A stretch of 64,000 nt of DNA from an uncultured Pseudomonas sp. (GCF_913777995.1 NZ_CAJYVE010000010.1:1-64000); one strand, 5' to 3'; counted from the first letter of the stretch, positions 1 through 9,744 are shown. The notes: generated by a model from the letters alone, not told the origin. A program made the numbers and translations.

Positions 1-12
1 GCCCAGTGCGCC

Positions 13-36
13 TAAGCCGGCTTCCCTGCCGGCTTA
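13..36. terminator. Possible terminator hairpin at the window edge
   Basis: TAAGCCGGC and GCCGGCTTA form a perfect 9-bp stem with a 6-nt loop. No T-run follows, so this is only a possible terminator for a gene lying to the left of the window. The rest of positions 1-160 shows no supportable gene. Confidence 0.4.
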
Positions 37-160
37 CCCCCTTCCATGACACCTCCACTCGGCCTGCACCGAAGTCGCGTTCGGCGGCGTCTGTAAGTTC
101 TGTGCTTGAAAAGCAAACGCGACGCCACATCGGATTGCTTTGGTCTAAAAGATCAGTATT

Positions 161-323
161 GCGGCTAAAGCCAATACTGTTCGCTTAAGCGGCATGTGGC
201 CCGGTGGGAGCGGCTTTAGCCGCGAAAGCGCCAGGAAACTCACTGCATCTGTCGTGAACAGGCGGTCGCTTCGCGGCTGAAGCCGCTCCTACCCGGCCTA
301 ACTGAACTGTATTGCGGCTAAAG
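161..323 (+). repeat. REP-containing repeat, copy 1 of an inverted pair
   Basis: This stretch holds several REP-like palindromic cores, such as GCGGCTTTAGCCGCGAA and TTCGCGGCTGAAGCCGC. Read in reverse complement, it matches positions 22484-22643 over almost the whole length, at about nine in ten positions by eye. The two copies flank the amine/IAA catabolic island. REP elements are common between Pseudomonas genes, but a match this long goes beyond a single 35-bp unit. Confidence 0.75.
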
Positions 324-368
324 CCGTTCCTACCGAGCCACCTGACGACTCACTGACCTGCATTGGAC

Positions 369-1682
369 CTAGAACGGCATGATCAGCAGCAGTTGGCTGT
401 AGACGTTGGTCCCGTTGCCACCCACCTGGTTGCCGCCGTTTTCAGCACTCTTGCGCGGCTGGTAGAGCCCCACCAGCGGGCTGACGATCAAGTGTTCGCT
501 GACTGCCCACTCGGCATACAGGTCCAGCTCGCGGGCATCCAGGTTCAGCTGGCTGCGCCGGCCCAGGGTGCTGAAGTCGAAGTACAGCGCGCCGAGGGTC
601 AGGTCTTCGCGTGGCTTGACCTTCAGCCCCAGGTGGTGAATGCCGGTGTTGCTGTTGAACGGCCCGGCGTAGTTGGCCGCCACTTCGCCCTGGAACCAGG
701 TGCCATAGCCGGTGCTCAGGCCGGTGAACAGTGAATCCCAGCCTGTGGAGTAGCGGGTGTAGCGGTAGGTCAGGGTCGGCGCCCAAGGGGCATCGGCGAA
801 GGTGTAACCGGCCTCGCCATACCAGGCCTGCTCGCTGCCTTGCGGCTTGTCCTGCCAGGCGTATTCAAAGGCGAAGCTGGCATTGTCGATACCGGCACTG
901 CCCTCCCCGCGCAGACTGTACACGTCCAGATCCTTGCGCTGGCTTTGCAGCGGGCTGGCCCAGCGCGGGTTGACATCCAGGCCATGGATCCAGGTCAGCC
1001 CCAGGGTTCCCGCCGCGCCGCTGTAGTCCAGGGTGCCGGCGGCCAGTTCGGTTTCCGCCTGGGCGCGGTTGTCGGACTTGAGCCACAGCACGCTGCCGTG
1101 CAAGCCATCCTGGCCACCCAGGCGCAGCACTGCGGTACGGTCGAAGGCGTGGCGGGCAGCTATGTAGTAGGCACCGCCACGATTCAGGTCGCCGCCAGCC
1201 GGCCCCTTGCCCAGATTGGGGCCGTCGTCGTTGATCAGGAAGCCGCGGCCGAGCTTGACCACCTGCCGCCCGAACGAAAAGTCCACGCCGTCCTGGCCCA
1301 GCGCCGGCACCAGATCGGCAGAGCGCCAGCCCAGCCAGGCGTCTTCGATCTTGGTGGTGCGCTCGCTGCCGTCGGTATTGCCCGCTGCATCACCATCGCC
1401 CCAGGTGGCCGAACTGACCAGGTTGAACGCACCGCGCAGGGTCCCCGCCCCGCCCAATCCCTGATCACCACTGACGCCGTACTTGATGAAGCCTTCACGC
1501 CAGCTCGACCCTCCTGGCGTACCGTCGTAGTTCTTGCGGCTGTTCATCCAGCCAAATACCGCCTGCATGTCGGCATTCAGATGAGTGTCGTCATCGGCGT
1601 ACAACTCATAGGCCTGGGTGCCAGTTGCCGTACTCAGGCCCATGGTCAGGGCCAGGCCCGTGGCCAGTCGTCGATTGCGCAT
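369..1682 (-). CDS. Outer-membrane porin (module 1)
   Basis: A 437-residue protein with an N-terminal signal peptide (about residues 1-24, ending near TGTQA) and a C-terminal phenylalanine (LLLIMPF), as in beta-barrel outer-membrane proteins. The body is rich in alternating aromatic and glycine strands. It is a close paralogue of the porin at 8340-9644; both contain FGRQV, GRGFLINDDGPNLGKG and GYGTWFQGEVAANYAGPF. It lies 80 bp downstream of the aminotransferase gene and is probably the last gene of the APC-ALDH-aminotransferase-porin operon. It likely lets the amine or acid substrate of that operon cross the outer membrane. The substrate is inferred from context only. Confidence 0.85.
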   Translation of the reverse strand: MRNRRLATGLALTMGLSTATGTQAYELYADDDTHLNADMQAVFGWMNSRKNYDGTPGGSSWREGFIKYGVSGDQGLGGAGTLRGAFNLVSSATWGDGDAAGNTDGSERTTKIEDAWLGWRSADLVPALGQDGVDFSFGRQVVKLGRGFLINDDGPNLGKGPAGGDLNRGGAYYIAARHAFDRTAVLRLGGQDGLHGSVLWLKSDNRAQAETELAAGTLDYSGAAGTLGLTWIHGLDVNPRWASPLQSQRKDLDVYSLRGEGSAGIDNASFAFEYAWQDKPQGSEQAWYGEAGYTFADAPWAPTLTYRYTRYSTGWDSLFTGLSTGYGTWFQGEVAANYAGPFNSNTGIHHLGLKVKPREDLTLGALYFDFSTLGRRSQLNLDARELDLYAEWAVSEHLIVSPLVGLYQPRKSAENGGNQVGGNGTNVYSQLLLIMPF

Positions 1683-1762
1683 ATTGTCTGCTCCTGCCCC
1701 CTTTGCCGAGGGTCGTTATGTGTCTGCTGCCCGGACCTGCATCGCGCAGGAACCGGTCGTGA

Positions 1763-3112
1763 TCAAGGGTGGCGTGTCAGTGCCTTGTCCAGCGCCTCGA
1801 CCAGGCCGGCGGCCTCGTCCGCGGTCAGTGTCAGCGGCGGCGAGAGGATGATCTTGTTGCCCACAGGCCGCACCAGCACACCCTCACGGCGCGCCGCATC
1901 GGCGATGCGCGCGGCATGCCCGGCGGCCGGGTCGAGCGGTTCACGGGTGCGCTTGTCGGCGACCAGGTCGAGGGCAATCATCAAGCCTTTGCCCCGCACT
2001 TCGCCGACCACCGCATGCCGATCCACCAGCGGCTGCAACTGTTCGAGCAGCCCGGCGCCGACGCGGGCGGCGTTGCCAGGCAGGTCCTCGGCTTCGACGA
2101 TGCCCAGCACCGCCAGCGCCGCCGCACAGGCCACCGGGTGGCCGCTGTAGGTGTAGCCGTGCATGACCATGCTGGAGAACCCCGGGCCATTCTCAATGGC
2201 CTGGGCGATACGCGCATTGAACAGCGTGGCGCCCAGCGGGATGTAACCGGCAGAGATGCCCTTGGCCAGGCACAGGATGTCCGGCGCCACCCCCCAGCCA
2301 CGGCTGCCCAACAGGCAACCGGAGCGACCGAAGCCGGTGACCACCTCATCGGCGATCAGCAGGATGCCGTGGCGGTCGCAGACTTCGCGCAGGCGCGGCC
2401 AATAGCTGGCCGGCGGTACGATGACCCCGCCGGCGCCCTGCACCGGCTCGGCGATGAATGCGGCGATGCTGCCGGCTCCGAGGAACTGGATCTGCGCTTC
2501 CAGCTGGCGAATGCAATGTTCGACCAGCGCCTGCGGCTCGCGGCAATCCCAGGGGTTGCGGTACAACCAGGGTGTGTCGAGCAAGTGGCAGCCCGCGAGC
2601 AGCGGGCCGTGGTTGTAGTGATACACACCGTTGCCACCGACCGACGTGCCGCCCAGGTGCACGCCGTGGTAACCGTTGCGCAGCGACAGAAAGCGCGTGC
2701 GCCCGGGCTCACCAGCGGCCACCCAGTACTGACGGGCCATCTTCAGTGCGGTTTCCACGGCATCGGAACCGCCCGAGTTGAACAGCACGCGGCTCATGCG
2801 CTCCTGCGCGAACAGACCGGTGAGCCGCTCGGCCAGGTCGAATACGCGCGGGTGCGCGATGCCATCGAAGGTCTGGTAATAGGCCAGTTCGTCGAGCTGG
2901 GCGGCGATGGCGGCTTTCACCTCGGCACGATTGTGACCGACGTTGACGTTCCACAGACCGCCCACACCATCGAGCAGGCGGTTGCCGTCGATGTCGGTGA
3001 CGTAGTTGCCGTCGCCCCTGGCGATCACCAGGGTCTTGTCACGCTGGCCGGGGGCAGCGCTGCCCATGGGGTGCCAGAATTTCTTTTCAGCGTTGCGATA
3101 GCGGTCGTACAT
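1763..3112 (-). CDS. Class III (omega) aminotransferase, PLP-dependent
   Basis: 449 residues of the class III aminotransferase family, which move an amino group from a primary amine or omega-amino acid to a keto acid. Visible landmarks are LLDGVGGLWNVNVGHNR, the cofactor-phosphate region FNSGGSDAVETALKMAR, the IADEVVTGFGRSG aspartate motif and the PLP lysine in CLAKGISAGYIPLGA. The ATG at 3112 was chosen because GAGGAG precedes it; the frame upstream overlaps the ALDH gene. Ten bases separate it from the ALDH stop, so the two are co-transcribed and likely catalyse amine to aldehyde to acid. Given the nearby iac genes, tryptamine to indole-acetaldehyde is an attractive but unproven role; other omega-amines are possible. 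Confidence 0.85.
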   Translation of the reverse strand: MYDRYRNAEKKFWHPMGSAAPGQRDKTLVIARGDGNYVTDIDGNRLLDGVGGLWNVNVGHNRAEVKAAIAAQLDELAYYQTFDGIAHPRVFDLAERLTGLFAQERMSRVLFNSGGSDAVETALKMARQYWVAAGEPGRTRFLSLRNGYHGVHLGGTSVGGNGVYHYNHGPLLAGCHLLDTPWLYRNPWDCREPQALVEHCIRQLEAQIQFLGAGSIAAFIAEPVQGAGGVIVPPASYWPRLREVCDRHGILLIADEVVTGFGRSGCLLGSRGWGVAPDILCLAKGISAGYIPLGATLFNARIAQAIENGPGFSSMVMHGYTYSGHPVACAAALAVLGIVEAEDLPGNAARVGAGLLEQLQPLVDRHAVVGEVRGKGLMIALDLVADKRTREPLDPAAGHAARIADAARREGVLVRPVGNKIILSPPLTLTADEAAGLVEALDKALTRHP

Positions 3113-3122
3113 GAGCGTCTCC

Positions 3123-4541
3123 TCAGCCCTTGGGCTTGCGCACATAAAGCAGCTGTTGGGTGGTGAACTCCAGCAGCCCTTCCAGGCCGAACTCGACCCC
3201 GAAGCCCGACAGCTTGCAGCCACCGAACGGCGTATTGGGCTGGATCTGCGCGTGGCAGTTGACCCAGGCCACGCCGCTTTCCAGGCGACTGGCCAGGGCC
3301 TGGGCCTGGTCCGGGTCACTGCCCCACACCGAGCCGCCCAGTCCCATGTCGCTGTGGTTGGCGCGCTGCAGTACTTCTTCCACATCGCGGTAGGCGATCA
3401 CCGGCAGCACCGGACCGAACTGTTCCTCGTCCACCAGGCGCTGGCCATCGTGCACGCCGGTGACGATGGTCGGCGGATAGAAATAGCCCGGTTGCGCCAG
3501 CCGCTCCCCACCGCACAACACCCGTCCGCCCTGGCGCCGGGCGTCATCGACCAGTTCGGCGACCAACTGCAGTTGTTCCAGGTTCTGCACCGGGCCGAAG
3601 GTGACCTCGGGCTGCAGGCCATCGCCGATCACCTGGCGCCGCGCAATGCTCGCCAGCGCCTCGCCGAATGCCTCGACCTGCGACTCGTGCACGTACAGGC
3701 GCTTGAGCGCCGCGCAGGTCTGCCCCATGTTGAGAAACGCCGCCTGGAAGATGTCCTCGACCACCTCCTGCACCGCCGTGCCCGGCAGCACGATGGCCGC
3801 GTCGTTGCCGCCCAGCTCCAGGGTCAGGCGCTTGAGGTTGCCGGCTGCCGCTTGCATCACCCGCTGGCCGGTGGCGGTAGAGCCGGTGAAGACGATCTTG
3901 TGGATACCCGGATGACTGGAGATGGCGCTGCCGAAACCGCGCTCGCCGGTGATCACGTTGATCACCCCGCGTGGCACGTGGCGAGCGATGATCTCCACCA
4001 GCGCCAGGGTGCTCAGCGGGGTCAGGCTCGACGGCTTGCTGACCACACAGTTGCCGGCACGCAGCGCCGGCATGATGTGCCAGATGGCGATCATGAACGG
4101 CCAGTTCCACGGCGTGATCGAGGCCACTACGCCCAGCGGCTTGCGATGCAACTCCACGCGCTGGCTGGGGTTTTCCTCGACCAGTTCCACCGGAATCTCC
4201 TGGCCGGCGGCGTAGCGCGTCCAGGCCACCCCGCCCATGACCTCGGACATCGCCAGGGCCAGGGGCTTGCCCTGCTCGGCCACGATCAGCCGCGCCAGCG
4301 CATCGGCCTCGTGTTCCAGGTCGTCGGCGATACGCTGCAGGCAGGCGCTGCGCTGCGCATGGCTGCTCAACCGCCATTCGCCAAAGGCGCGCTGCGCCGC
4401 CTCGACGGCCTGGTCCAGCTGGGCGATGGAACCGGCACCGCATTGGGCGAAGGCGACGCCACTGGCCGGGTTGATGATGTCGAAGTGGCCGGCCTCGCCC
4501 TCGACCCGGGCACCGTCAATCAACATTCGATAGTCGTACAT
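3123..4541 (-). CDS. NAD(P)-dependent aldehyde dehydrogenase
   Basis: 472 residues of the ALDH superfamily. It shows the TPWNWPF cofactor-site segment, FTGSTATGQRVM (nucleotide binding), the general-base glutamate in LELGGNDAAIVL, and the catalytic cysteine in MGQTCAALKRLYV. The ATG at 4541 follows GGAGGTTCTC. It sits between the APC permease and the aminotransferase and most likely oxidises the aldehyde produced by the latter to a carboxylic acid. If the substrate is indole-acetaldehyde, the product is IAA for the iac pathway, but succinate-semialdehyde or aliphatic aldehydes cannot be excluded. Confidence 0.87.
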   Translation of the reverse strand: MYDYRMLIDGARVEGEAGHFDIINPASGVAFAQCGAGSIAQLDQAVEAAQRAFGEWRLSSHAQRSACLQRIADDLEHEADALARLIVAEQGKPLALAMSEVMGGVAWTRYAAGQEIPVELVEENPSQRVELHRKPLGVVASITPWNWPFMIAIWHIMPALRAGNCVVSKPSSLTPLSTLALVEIIARHVPRGVINVITGERGFGSAISSHPGIHKIVFTGSTATGQRVMQAAAGNLKRLTLELGGNDAAIVLPGTAVQEVVEDIFQAAFLNMGQTCAALKRLYVHESQVEAFGEALASIARRQVIGDGLQPEVTFGPVQNLEQLQLVAELVDDARRQGGRVLCGGERLAQPGYFYPPTIVTGVHDGQRLVDEEQFGPVLPVIAYRDVEEVLQRANHSDMGLGGSVWGSDPDQAQALASRLESGVAWVNCHAQIQPNTPFGGCKLSGFGVEFGLEGLLEFTTQQLLYVRKPKG

Positions 4542-4611
4542 GAGAACCTCCAGTTTCGGGCGCCAGCCTCCGCCGGCCAGCGCCAAATGATGGGCGTAAG
4601 CGCTTGAGCGT

Positions 4612-6063
4612 TCAGAGCTTGTGGCTGCCCAGGGCGGCGAAGCATTGCGGCGAGACACGCCGCAGCCGCGCGGCCAGCAGCACCCCGCCGGCCAGCGCTG
4701 CCGGAATCACCGCGCAGAGCAGCCATGACAACGCCTGGCTGGAACCGGTGAGCACGTCGAAGTGCAGCACCGCGATGACCAGCACGATGCCCAGCGCCAC
4801 GCAGGAGAATGCCGGCAGCAGCAGGCGCCGTGTCACCCCCAGGCCCAGCTGCGGGTTGCGCCGGAAGTACATCAGCACCGCTGCCGAGGTCATGGCCATG
4901 AGCAGCAGCAGGCACAGGGTGGCCAGGCTGGAGAACCAGGCGAACAGCTGCAGGATCGGGTCGGCATCCATGGCCGCGAAAACCAGCACCACCACCGCGG
5001 CGATCAGGCTCTGCAGCGCCGACCCCATGTGCGGGCTCTGGTGGATGCGGTGGGTGACCCCCAGGCTGCGTGGCAGCAGGCCGTCACGGCCGATGGCGTA
5101 GAAGTAGCGCGCCGCCGAATTGTGAAAGGCCAGCAGGCCGGCGTAGATGCTGACCATGAACAGCACGCGGATCACCTCGGTCAGGCGGGGACCGACGAAG
5201 TGGTCCGACAGGCCATAGATGAAATGTGTCGGGTCGCCGAGGTTCTGCAGCACGCCGACGATCTTGTCGGCACCGACGCCGATGACCATCGACCAGATCG
5301 ACAGGGCGTAGAAGCAGCCGATCAGCAGCACCGAGACATACGTGGCGATCGGAATCGCGCGCTGCGGGTTCTTGGCCTCTTCGCCGTAGATGGTCGTGGC
5401 CTCGAAGCCGATGAACGCGGCGAAGCAGAACAGCAGGCCGATCGAGGGCGTGCCGCTGAACACCTGCTCGCTCTTGAACGAGTCGAAGTTGATGCCGCTG
5501 TCACCGCCGCTGCGCAGGATCGCCACATCGAGAACGAGAATGGCCAGGTACTCGGCGACCACGATGAACGACAGCACCCGGGCCGACAGGTCGATGTTGC
5601 GGTAACCCAGTACCGCGATGCTGGCCATGGCCAGCAGCGAGTAGGTCCACCAGGGCCAGTCGATGCCGAAGACGGTGGCCATGGTGCCGGCCACCACGCC
5701 GCCGAACATGCCGTACAGGCCGACCTGCAGAATGTTGTAGGCGAACATCGCCAGCACCCCGGCTGCACCGCCTGCCAGCCCGCCCAGGCCCCGCGAGGAA
5801 AAGGCGTAGAAGCCACCGGCGTTGGTCAGGTGACGGGCCATGGTGGTGTAGCCGACCGAGAAGGCCAGCAGCACCAGCAATGCCAGAATCAGCAACGCCG
5901 GCGTACCCGCGCCATTGCCGAGCATGATGCCGATGGGAAAACCACCGGCCAGCACACTCAGGGGACTCGCGGCCGAGACCACGAAGAAGATGATGAAGCC
6001 GACGCTCAGGGCGCCACGCCGCAGGCCGGTGGAACTCGCGGCGGAAGTCACGGATACGCTCAT
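4612..6063 (-). CDS. APC-family amine/amino acid permease (module 1)
   Basis: 483 residues with about twelve hydrophobic segments. The N-terminal VVSAASPLSVLAGGFP and the central AFIGFEATTIYGEEAKNPQR are typical of the APC superfamily. It is a close paralogue of the permease at 9745-11193. It is the first gene of the operon that continues into the ALDH, the aminotransferase and a porin (71 bp to the ALDH), so it is the likely inner-membrane importer of the amine or amino acid they metabolise. The start at 6063 matches the paralogue's start (both MSVS) and has AAGG upstream. Confidence 0.88.
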   Translation of the reverse strand: MSVSVTSAASSTGLRRGALSVGFIIFFVVSAASPLSVLAGGFPIGIMLGNGAGTPALLILALLVLLAFSVGYTTMARHLTNAGGFYAFSSRGLGGLAGGAAGVLAMFAYNILQVGLYGMFGGVVAGTMATVFGIDWPWWTYSLLAMASIAVLGYRNIDLSARVLSFIVVAEYLAILVLDVAILRSGGDSGINFDSFKSEQVFSGTPSIGLLFCFAAFIGFEATTIYGEEAKNPQRAIPIATYVSVLLIGCFYALSIWSMVIGVGADKIVGVLQNLGDPTHFIYGLSDHFVGPRLTEVIRVLFMVSIYAGLLAFHNSAARYFYAIGRDGLLPRSLGVTHRIHQSPHMGSALQSLIAAVVVLVFAAMDADPILQLFAWFSSLATLCLLLLMAMTSAAVLMYFRRNPQLGLGVTRRLLLPAFSCVALGIVLVIAVLHFDVLTGSSQALSWLLCAVIPAALAGGVLLAARLRRVSPQCFAALGSHKL

Positions 6064-6079
6064 TTTCTTGACCTTGTTG

Positions 6080-6210
6080 TATGAGGCAGTCGTTGTCTTG
6101 GAAAAGCCGGCACCTGGCGTCAGGCGCGGCTCGCATGCGTCTTGTTATGGGGCTCGCAGGCCTGAATCGATGCTATGCCGATCGCCGGGCAGGCGTTATC
6201 CCGAATTGGC
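6080..6210 (-). promoter_or_regulatory. Promoter/regulator region of APC module 1, shared with module 2
   Basis: Three blocks recur upstream of the second APC gene in the same order: TATGAGGCAGTCGTTG (6080-6095 / 11211-11226), TTGTTATGGG (6142-6151 / 11271-11280) and TATCCCRAATTGGC (6197-6210 / 11325-11338). Spacings are 62 and 55 bp here against 60 and 54 bp there. Read on the minus strand the outer block is GCCAATTYGGGATA, a plausible activator half-site. The region lies between the APC gene and the divergent AraC gene, so an AraC-family activator binding here is inferred. The remainder of 6211-6437 shows no further gene. Confidence 0.6.
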
Positions 6211-6437
6211 AGCCGATACGCACCACCCCGGCAGCACGCTGATGGCGGTCACCCGGCGCACTGTGCTGGTGCGCCAGGAGTGGGCTCGAGCCTGCAAAGC
6301 TGCCGAACATGGATAACAGCGCGAGGGTGGAGGCACGTAGGATCGGTGCCCTGGCCCCGAGAGGCGGCGGCCGTGCGACTGGTACGTTAATTGCTGCCTG
6401 ATGACCGACAATAACGACGTGTAACCACGCAGACCTC

Positions 6438-7277
6438 ATGATGATCCCGCCCAGCCCCGCGCCCACGCCACGCAACGCCTGTGAACAGCCCTGGTTCGTG
6501 CTGAACTCGTCGCGCTACTGCGTGATGAACACGCGGCATCCGGCCATCGCCCATTACTATGCGTTCGACGTCGCGCCCTCGGCAGAGCGCACCTTCGCGG
6601 TGCCGGACGGCTGCGTCGACATCATCTTCGATTGTGATACCGATCATCCCGCCGCGCGGGTCTGTGGCACCCCGCTGGAGGCCCGGCGTGTCGAGTTGTT
6701 ACACCGTCACCGCTACTTCGGCCTGCGCTTTCGCCCTGGCGTAGTGCCGGGCCTGCTGCACAATCTGGCCGAAGAACTCACCGAGCAGGAGATCAACCTG
6801 CTGGACATCGTCCCCGGCGCCCAGTCGCTGATCGACACCATCGCTGCCAGCCCCGGCTTCGACGAGCAGATGAGCTGCTTCAACGCCTTCGCCGCCCAGC
6901 GCCTGGGCGAGACCAGCGCAGGGCTGACCAGCCAGGTGGTGCGCACCATCATCGCCCACCGCGGCGACATCCGCGTCAGCCAGCTGGAAGACCTCAGCGG
7001 CTACAGCGGCCGCACCCTGCAGCGCCAGTTCCGCCAGGACACCGGCATGACCCCCAAGACCTTCTGCCGGATCATCCGCTGCCAGGCCGCGCTGAACAGC
7101 ATCACCACCCAGGCGCAGGTGTCGTTCTCGGAGCTGGCGATGGAACTGGGCTTCACCGACCAGTCGCACTTCCTGCGCGACTTCAAGAAGCTGGTCAGCA
7201 CCACCCCCAACGACTACCACCGGCGCGTCAGCAAGGACGGCTGGAACGAGCGTATCCGGGTAATGGACCTGCACTGA
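6438..7277 (+). CDS. AraC-family transcriptional regulator
   Basis: 279 residues. The C-terminal ~100 residues carry two helix-turn-helix motifs (ISVSQLEDLSGYSGRTLQRQF-type helix and SELAMELGFTDQSHFLRDFKK). The N-terminal half contains FAVPDGCVDIIFD and a FGLRFRPG segment, as in the DUF6597-type sensor domain of many AraC regulators. It is transcribed away from the APC-ALDH-aminotransferase-porin operon, so it is the best candidate for that operon's activator. No strong ribosome site precedes the first ATG; a start at the ATG at 6525 is also possible. Confidence 0.82.
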   Translation: MMIPPSPAPTPRNACEQPWFVLNSSRYCVMNTRHPAIAHYYAFDVAPSAERTFAVPDGCVDIIFDCDTDHPAARVCGTPLEARRVELLHRHRYFGLRFRPGVVPGLLHNLAEELTEQEINLLDIVPGAQSLIDTIAASPGFDEQMSCFNAFAAQRLGETSAGLTSQVVRTIIAHRGDIRVSQLEDLSGYSGRTLQRQFRQDTGMTPKTFCRIIRCQAALNSITTQAQVSFSELAMELGFTDQSHFLRDFKKLVSTTPNDYHRRVSKDGWNERIRVMDLH

Positions 7278-7327
7278 AAGCAGGCACCCTGCCCTGCTAC
7301 GGAACATACGCCGATAGGCAGCCGGGC

Positions 7328-8263
7328 TCAGCCGTGGCGTGGCGTCTCGGAAGGATGTTCGCCGAACAGCGTCTTGTAATAACCGGCGAAGTGCCCCAGG
7401 TGGGTAAAGCCCAGGTCACTGGCCACCCGCGCCACGGTCAGCTGCCGTGGGTCGGTACCGCGCAGGCGCCGACGCGCGGCGTTGAGCCGCACGGCACGCA
7501 GGTACTCCACCGGGCGCAAGCCGGTCAGGGTCTGGAAACTGCGCTGCAGGGTGCGGCGGCTGACGTTGAGGCACTCGCAGATTTCCAGTACCGAAACCGG
7601 CTCGTCGCGCTGCGCCAGGTCCAGGGCCAGCTCCTGGCTCTGCCGCACCAGGTAGGCGCTGACCGCATGGTTCACCGCCCGCCCGTCACGTTCCACGGCC
7701 TGCCCGAGCAGGTCGAGCATGCACGCCATGACGCGATCTTCCAGCAACTTCTCCGGTAACTGTTTTGCAGCCAATGCGGCGTCTACCAGGTCCAGCAACT
7801 GACCACGCACCGTCGCGAGCACATCCTGGTGCATTTCCAGGCGCGCCAGAGCGCCCAGACGACGAGCTGACGGCGCCGGGAACTCCAGGTCGGCCAGGCG
7901 CTCCAGACGAGCGGCATCCACGGTGATGGCCAACAGGTCCATGCCTTCGGTGGCCTGGACGAAGAATTCCTGGCCACTGTGCAGAAGGGTGACACTCTGG
8001 GTATCGATACTGCGGCCCTGAAACACCGCCGGCCCGGCATGGGATACCGGCATGGCCAGGCACAGGCGCCCGTGGGGCGCAGTGCCGCGTTGCACCACGC
8101 GTTTGTCGAGCGCCTCCTGAAAGATCTGGAAGCGCTCGCCGGTGACGTGCTTGAGCAGTGTGCTGGCGTGCCCGGTGCTGAGCTGGTCGTAGGTCTGCTG
8201 CCAGCCGAGGATCGCCCCGGCATGCACATCCACATCGTCGAAACGGCGTATCTCGCACAACAT
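7328..8263 (-). CDS. AraC-family regulator, EutR-like architecture
   Basis: 311 residues from the ATG at 8263 (an upstream in-frame ATG at 8335 is less likely). The C-terminal AraC domain has VLEICECLNVSRRTLQRSFQ and VARVASDLGFTHLGHFAGYYK. The N-terminal part (VTGERFQIFQEAL, VTLLHSGQEFFVQ) resembles the sensor half of EutR-like regulators. It sits 76 bp downstream of porin 2 on the same strand and probably belongs to the APC2-porin2 operon, giving that operon its own regulator. The effector is unknown; an amine or aromatic acid is inferred from neighbours. Confidence 0.8.
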   Translation of the reverse strand: MLCEIRRFDDVDVHAGAILGWQQTYDQLSTGHASTLLKHVTGERFQIFQEALDKRVVQRGTAPHGRLCLAMPVSHAGPAVFQGRSIDTQSVTLLHSGQEFFVQATEGMDLLAITVDAARLERLADLEFPAPSARRLGALARLEMHQDVLATVRGQLLDLVDAALAAKQLPEKLLEDRVMACMLDLLGQAVERDGRAVNHAVSAYLVRQSQELALDLAQRDEPVSVLEICECLNVSRRTLQRSFQTLTGLRPVEYLRAVRLNAARRRLRGTDPRQLTVARVASDLGFTHLGHFAGYYKTLFGEHPSETPRHG

Positions 8264-8339
8264 CGCTGGTGTTCTCGCTGCAACAGGAGCCTGGCTGAGG
8301 GGAAGCAATCTCCAGGCCAGGGCCCCTGCTCCCACGCCA

Positions 8340-9644
8340 TCAGAACGGCACGGCCACGGTCAGCTGGCTGTAGAGGTTGGTGCCGTTGCCGCCCGACTGG
8401 CTGCCGCCGTCCGCCGCGCTGCGCTCGGGGCGGTAGAGGCCGATCAGCGGCGTGACGATCAGGTGCGGGGACACCGCCCATTCGGCAAACAGATCCAGCT
8501 CGCGGCCATCGAGGTTGCGCACCTGGCGGTCACCCAGGGTGCGGAAATCGAAGAACAGCACACCCAGGGTCAGGGCTTCCAGCGGGTTGGCCTTCAGGCC
8601 CAGATGGCTGACCGCCGTGTTGCTGTTGAATGGCCCGGCGTAGTTGGCTGCCACCTCGCCCTGGAACCAGGTGCCGTAGCCGGTGCTGTAGCCGGTCAGC
8701 AGAGAGTCCCAGTTCTGCCCGTAGCGGGTGTAGCGCGCGGTGAGCGTCGGTGCCCACAACAGGTCGGCGAAGCGGTAGCCGGCCTCCAGGTACCAGGCCC
8801 GTGCCTGGTCGCCCTGGGCGTCCTGCAGGGCGTACTCGGCGGCGAAACTGGCGTTGTCGATACCGGCGTTGCCCTCGGCGCGCAGGCCGTAGACGTTCAT
8901 GCCGTCGCGGCGTTGCTGGAACTCGCTGGCGAAGCGCCGCGAGACATCCAGGCCGTGGATCCAGGTCGCCGCCAGGGTGCCGATCGGCTGGGTGTATTGC
9001 AGGTCGACGACACTCAGTTCCGGCTCGGCCTGGGCGCGGTTGTCGGACTTCAGCCAGGCCGCACTGCCGTGCCAGCCCTGCTCGCCGCCCAAGCGCAATA
9101 CCGCCGTACGGTCGAAGGCATGTCGGGCACCCAGGTAATAGGCACCGCCCCGGTTGAGACTGCCGTCGGCGACGCCCTTGCCCAGGTTCGGGCCGTCGTC
9201 GTTGATCAGGAAGCCCCGCCCGACCTTGTACACCTGGCGGCCGAACGAGAAGTCCACGCCGTCCTGGCCGAAGGCCGGGAACAGGTCAGCGGAACGCCAG
9301 CCCAGGTAGGCGTCCTCGATCTTGGTGGTGCGCTCGGAGCCGTCGGTGAAACCGCCAGCATCGCCATCGCCCCAAGTGGCCGATGACACCAGGGCGAAGG
9401 CGCCATACAGAGTGCCGGCATCGGCCATGCGGGTATCGCCCTTGAGCCCGTACTTGATGAAGCCTTCACGCCAATGCTTGCCGCCCTCCCCGCCGTCATA
9501 GCGCTTGCGGCTGTCGAACAGCCCGTAGGCCGCCAGGCCTTCGACGCTGACGTGGGTGTCGGGCGTGTCGATCAATGGCAATGCCTGGGCGTGAGCCGTC
9601 AGGCCGGCCAGGGTAATGACGCCGAGAATGCTGTGATAACGCAT
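8340..9644 (-). CDS. Outer-membrane porin (module 2)
   Basis: 434 residues with a signal peptide (first ~21 residues, cleaved near AHAQA) and a C-terminal phenylalanine (LTVAVPF). It is clearly paralogous to the porin at 369-1682 over its full length. It lies 100 bp downstream of the second APC permease and ahead of an AraC gene. It is predicted to serve outer-membrane uptake for the same substrate as that permease. Pairing of the same porin type with the same permease type in both modules argues for one duplicated transport unit. Confidence 0.85.
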   Translation of the reverse strand: MRYHSILGVITLAGLTAHAQALPLIDTPDTHVSVEGLAAYGLFDSRKRYDGGEGGKHWREGFIKYGLKGDTRMADAGTLYGAFALVSSATWGDGDAGGFTDGSERTTKIEDAYLGWRSADLFPAFGQDGVDFSFGRQVYKVGRGFLINDDGPNLGKGVADGSLNRGGAYYLGARHAFDRTAVLRLGGEQGWHGSAAWLKSDNRAQAEPELSVVDLQYTQPIGTLAATWIHGLDVSRRFASEFQQRRDGMNVYGLRAEGNAGIDNASFAAEYALQDAQGDQARAWYLEAGYRFADLLWAPTLTARYTRYGQNWDSLLTGYSTGYGTWFQGEVAANYAGPFNSNTAVSHLGLKANPLEALTLGVLFFDFRTLGDRQVRNLDGRELDLFAEWAVSPHLIVTPLIGLYRPERSAADGGSQSGGNGTNLYSQLTVAVPF

Positions 9645-9744
9645 GGATTCAGATCCTTAACCACGAGGTATTTTTTTAGTAGGCAGCGGTCAAGCGAGGC
9701 TCCCGCGCGGTCTGTGCCGCGTCGGGAGGAAGAAAGGTGGCTGT

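Noticed and set aside
161-323. CRISPR array or attachment sites formed by the repeats
   Set aside because: Repeat units are palindromic REP cores with irregular spacing and orientation, without regular spacers, cas genes or an integrase.
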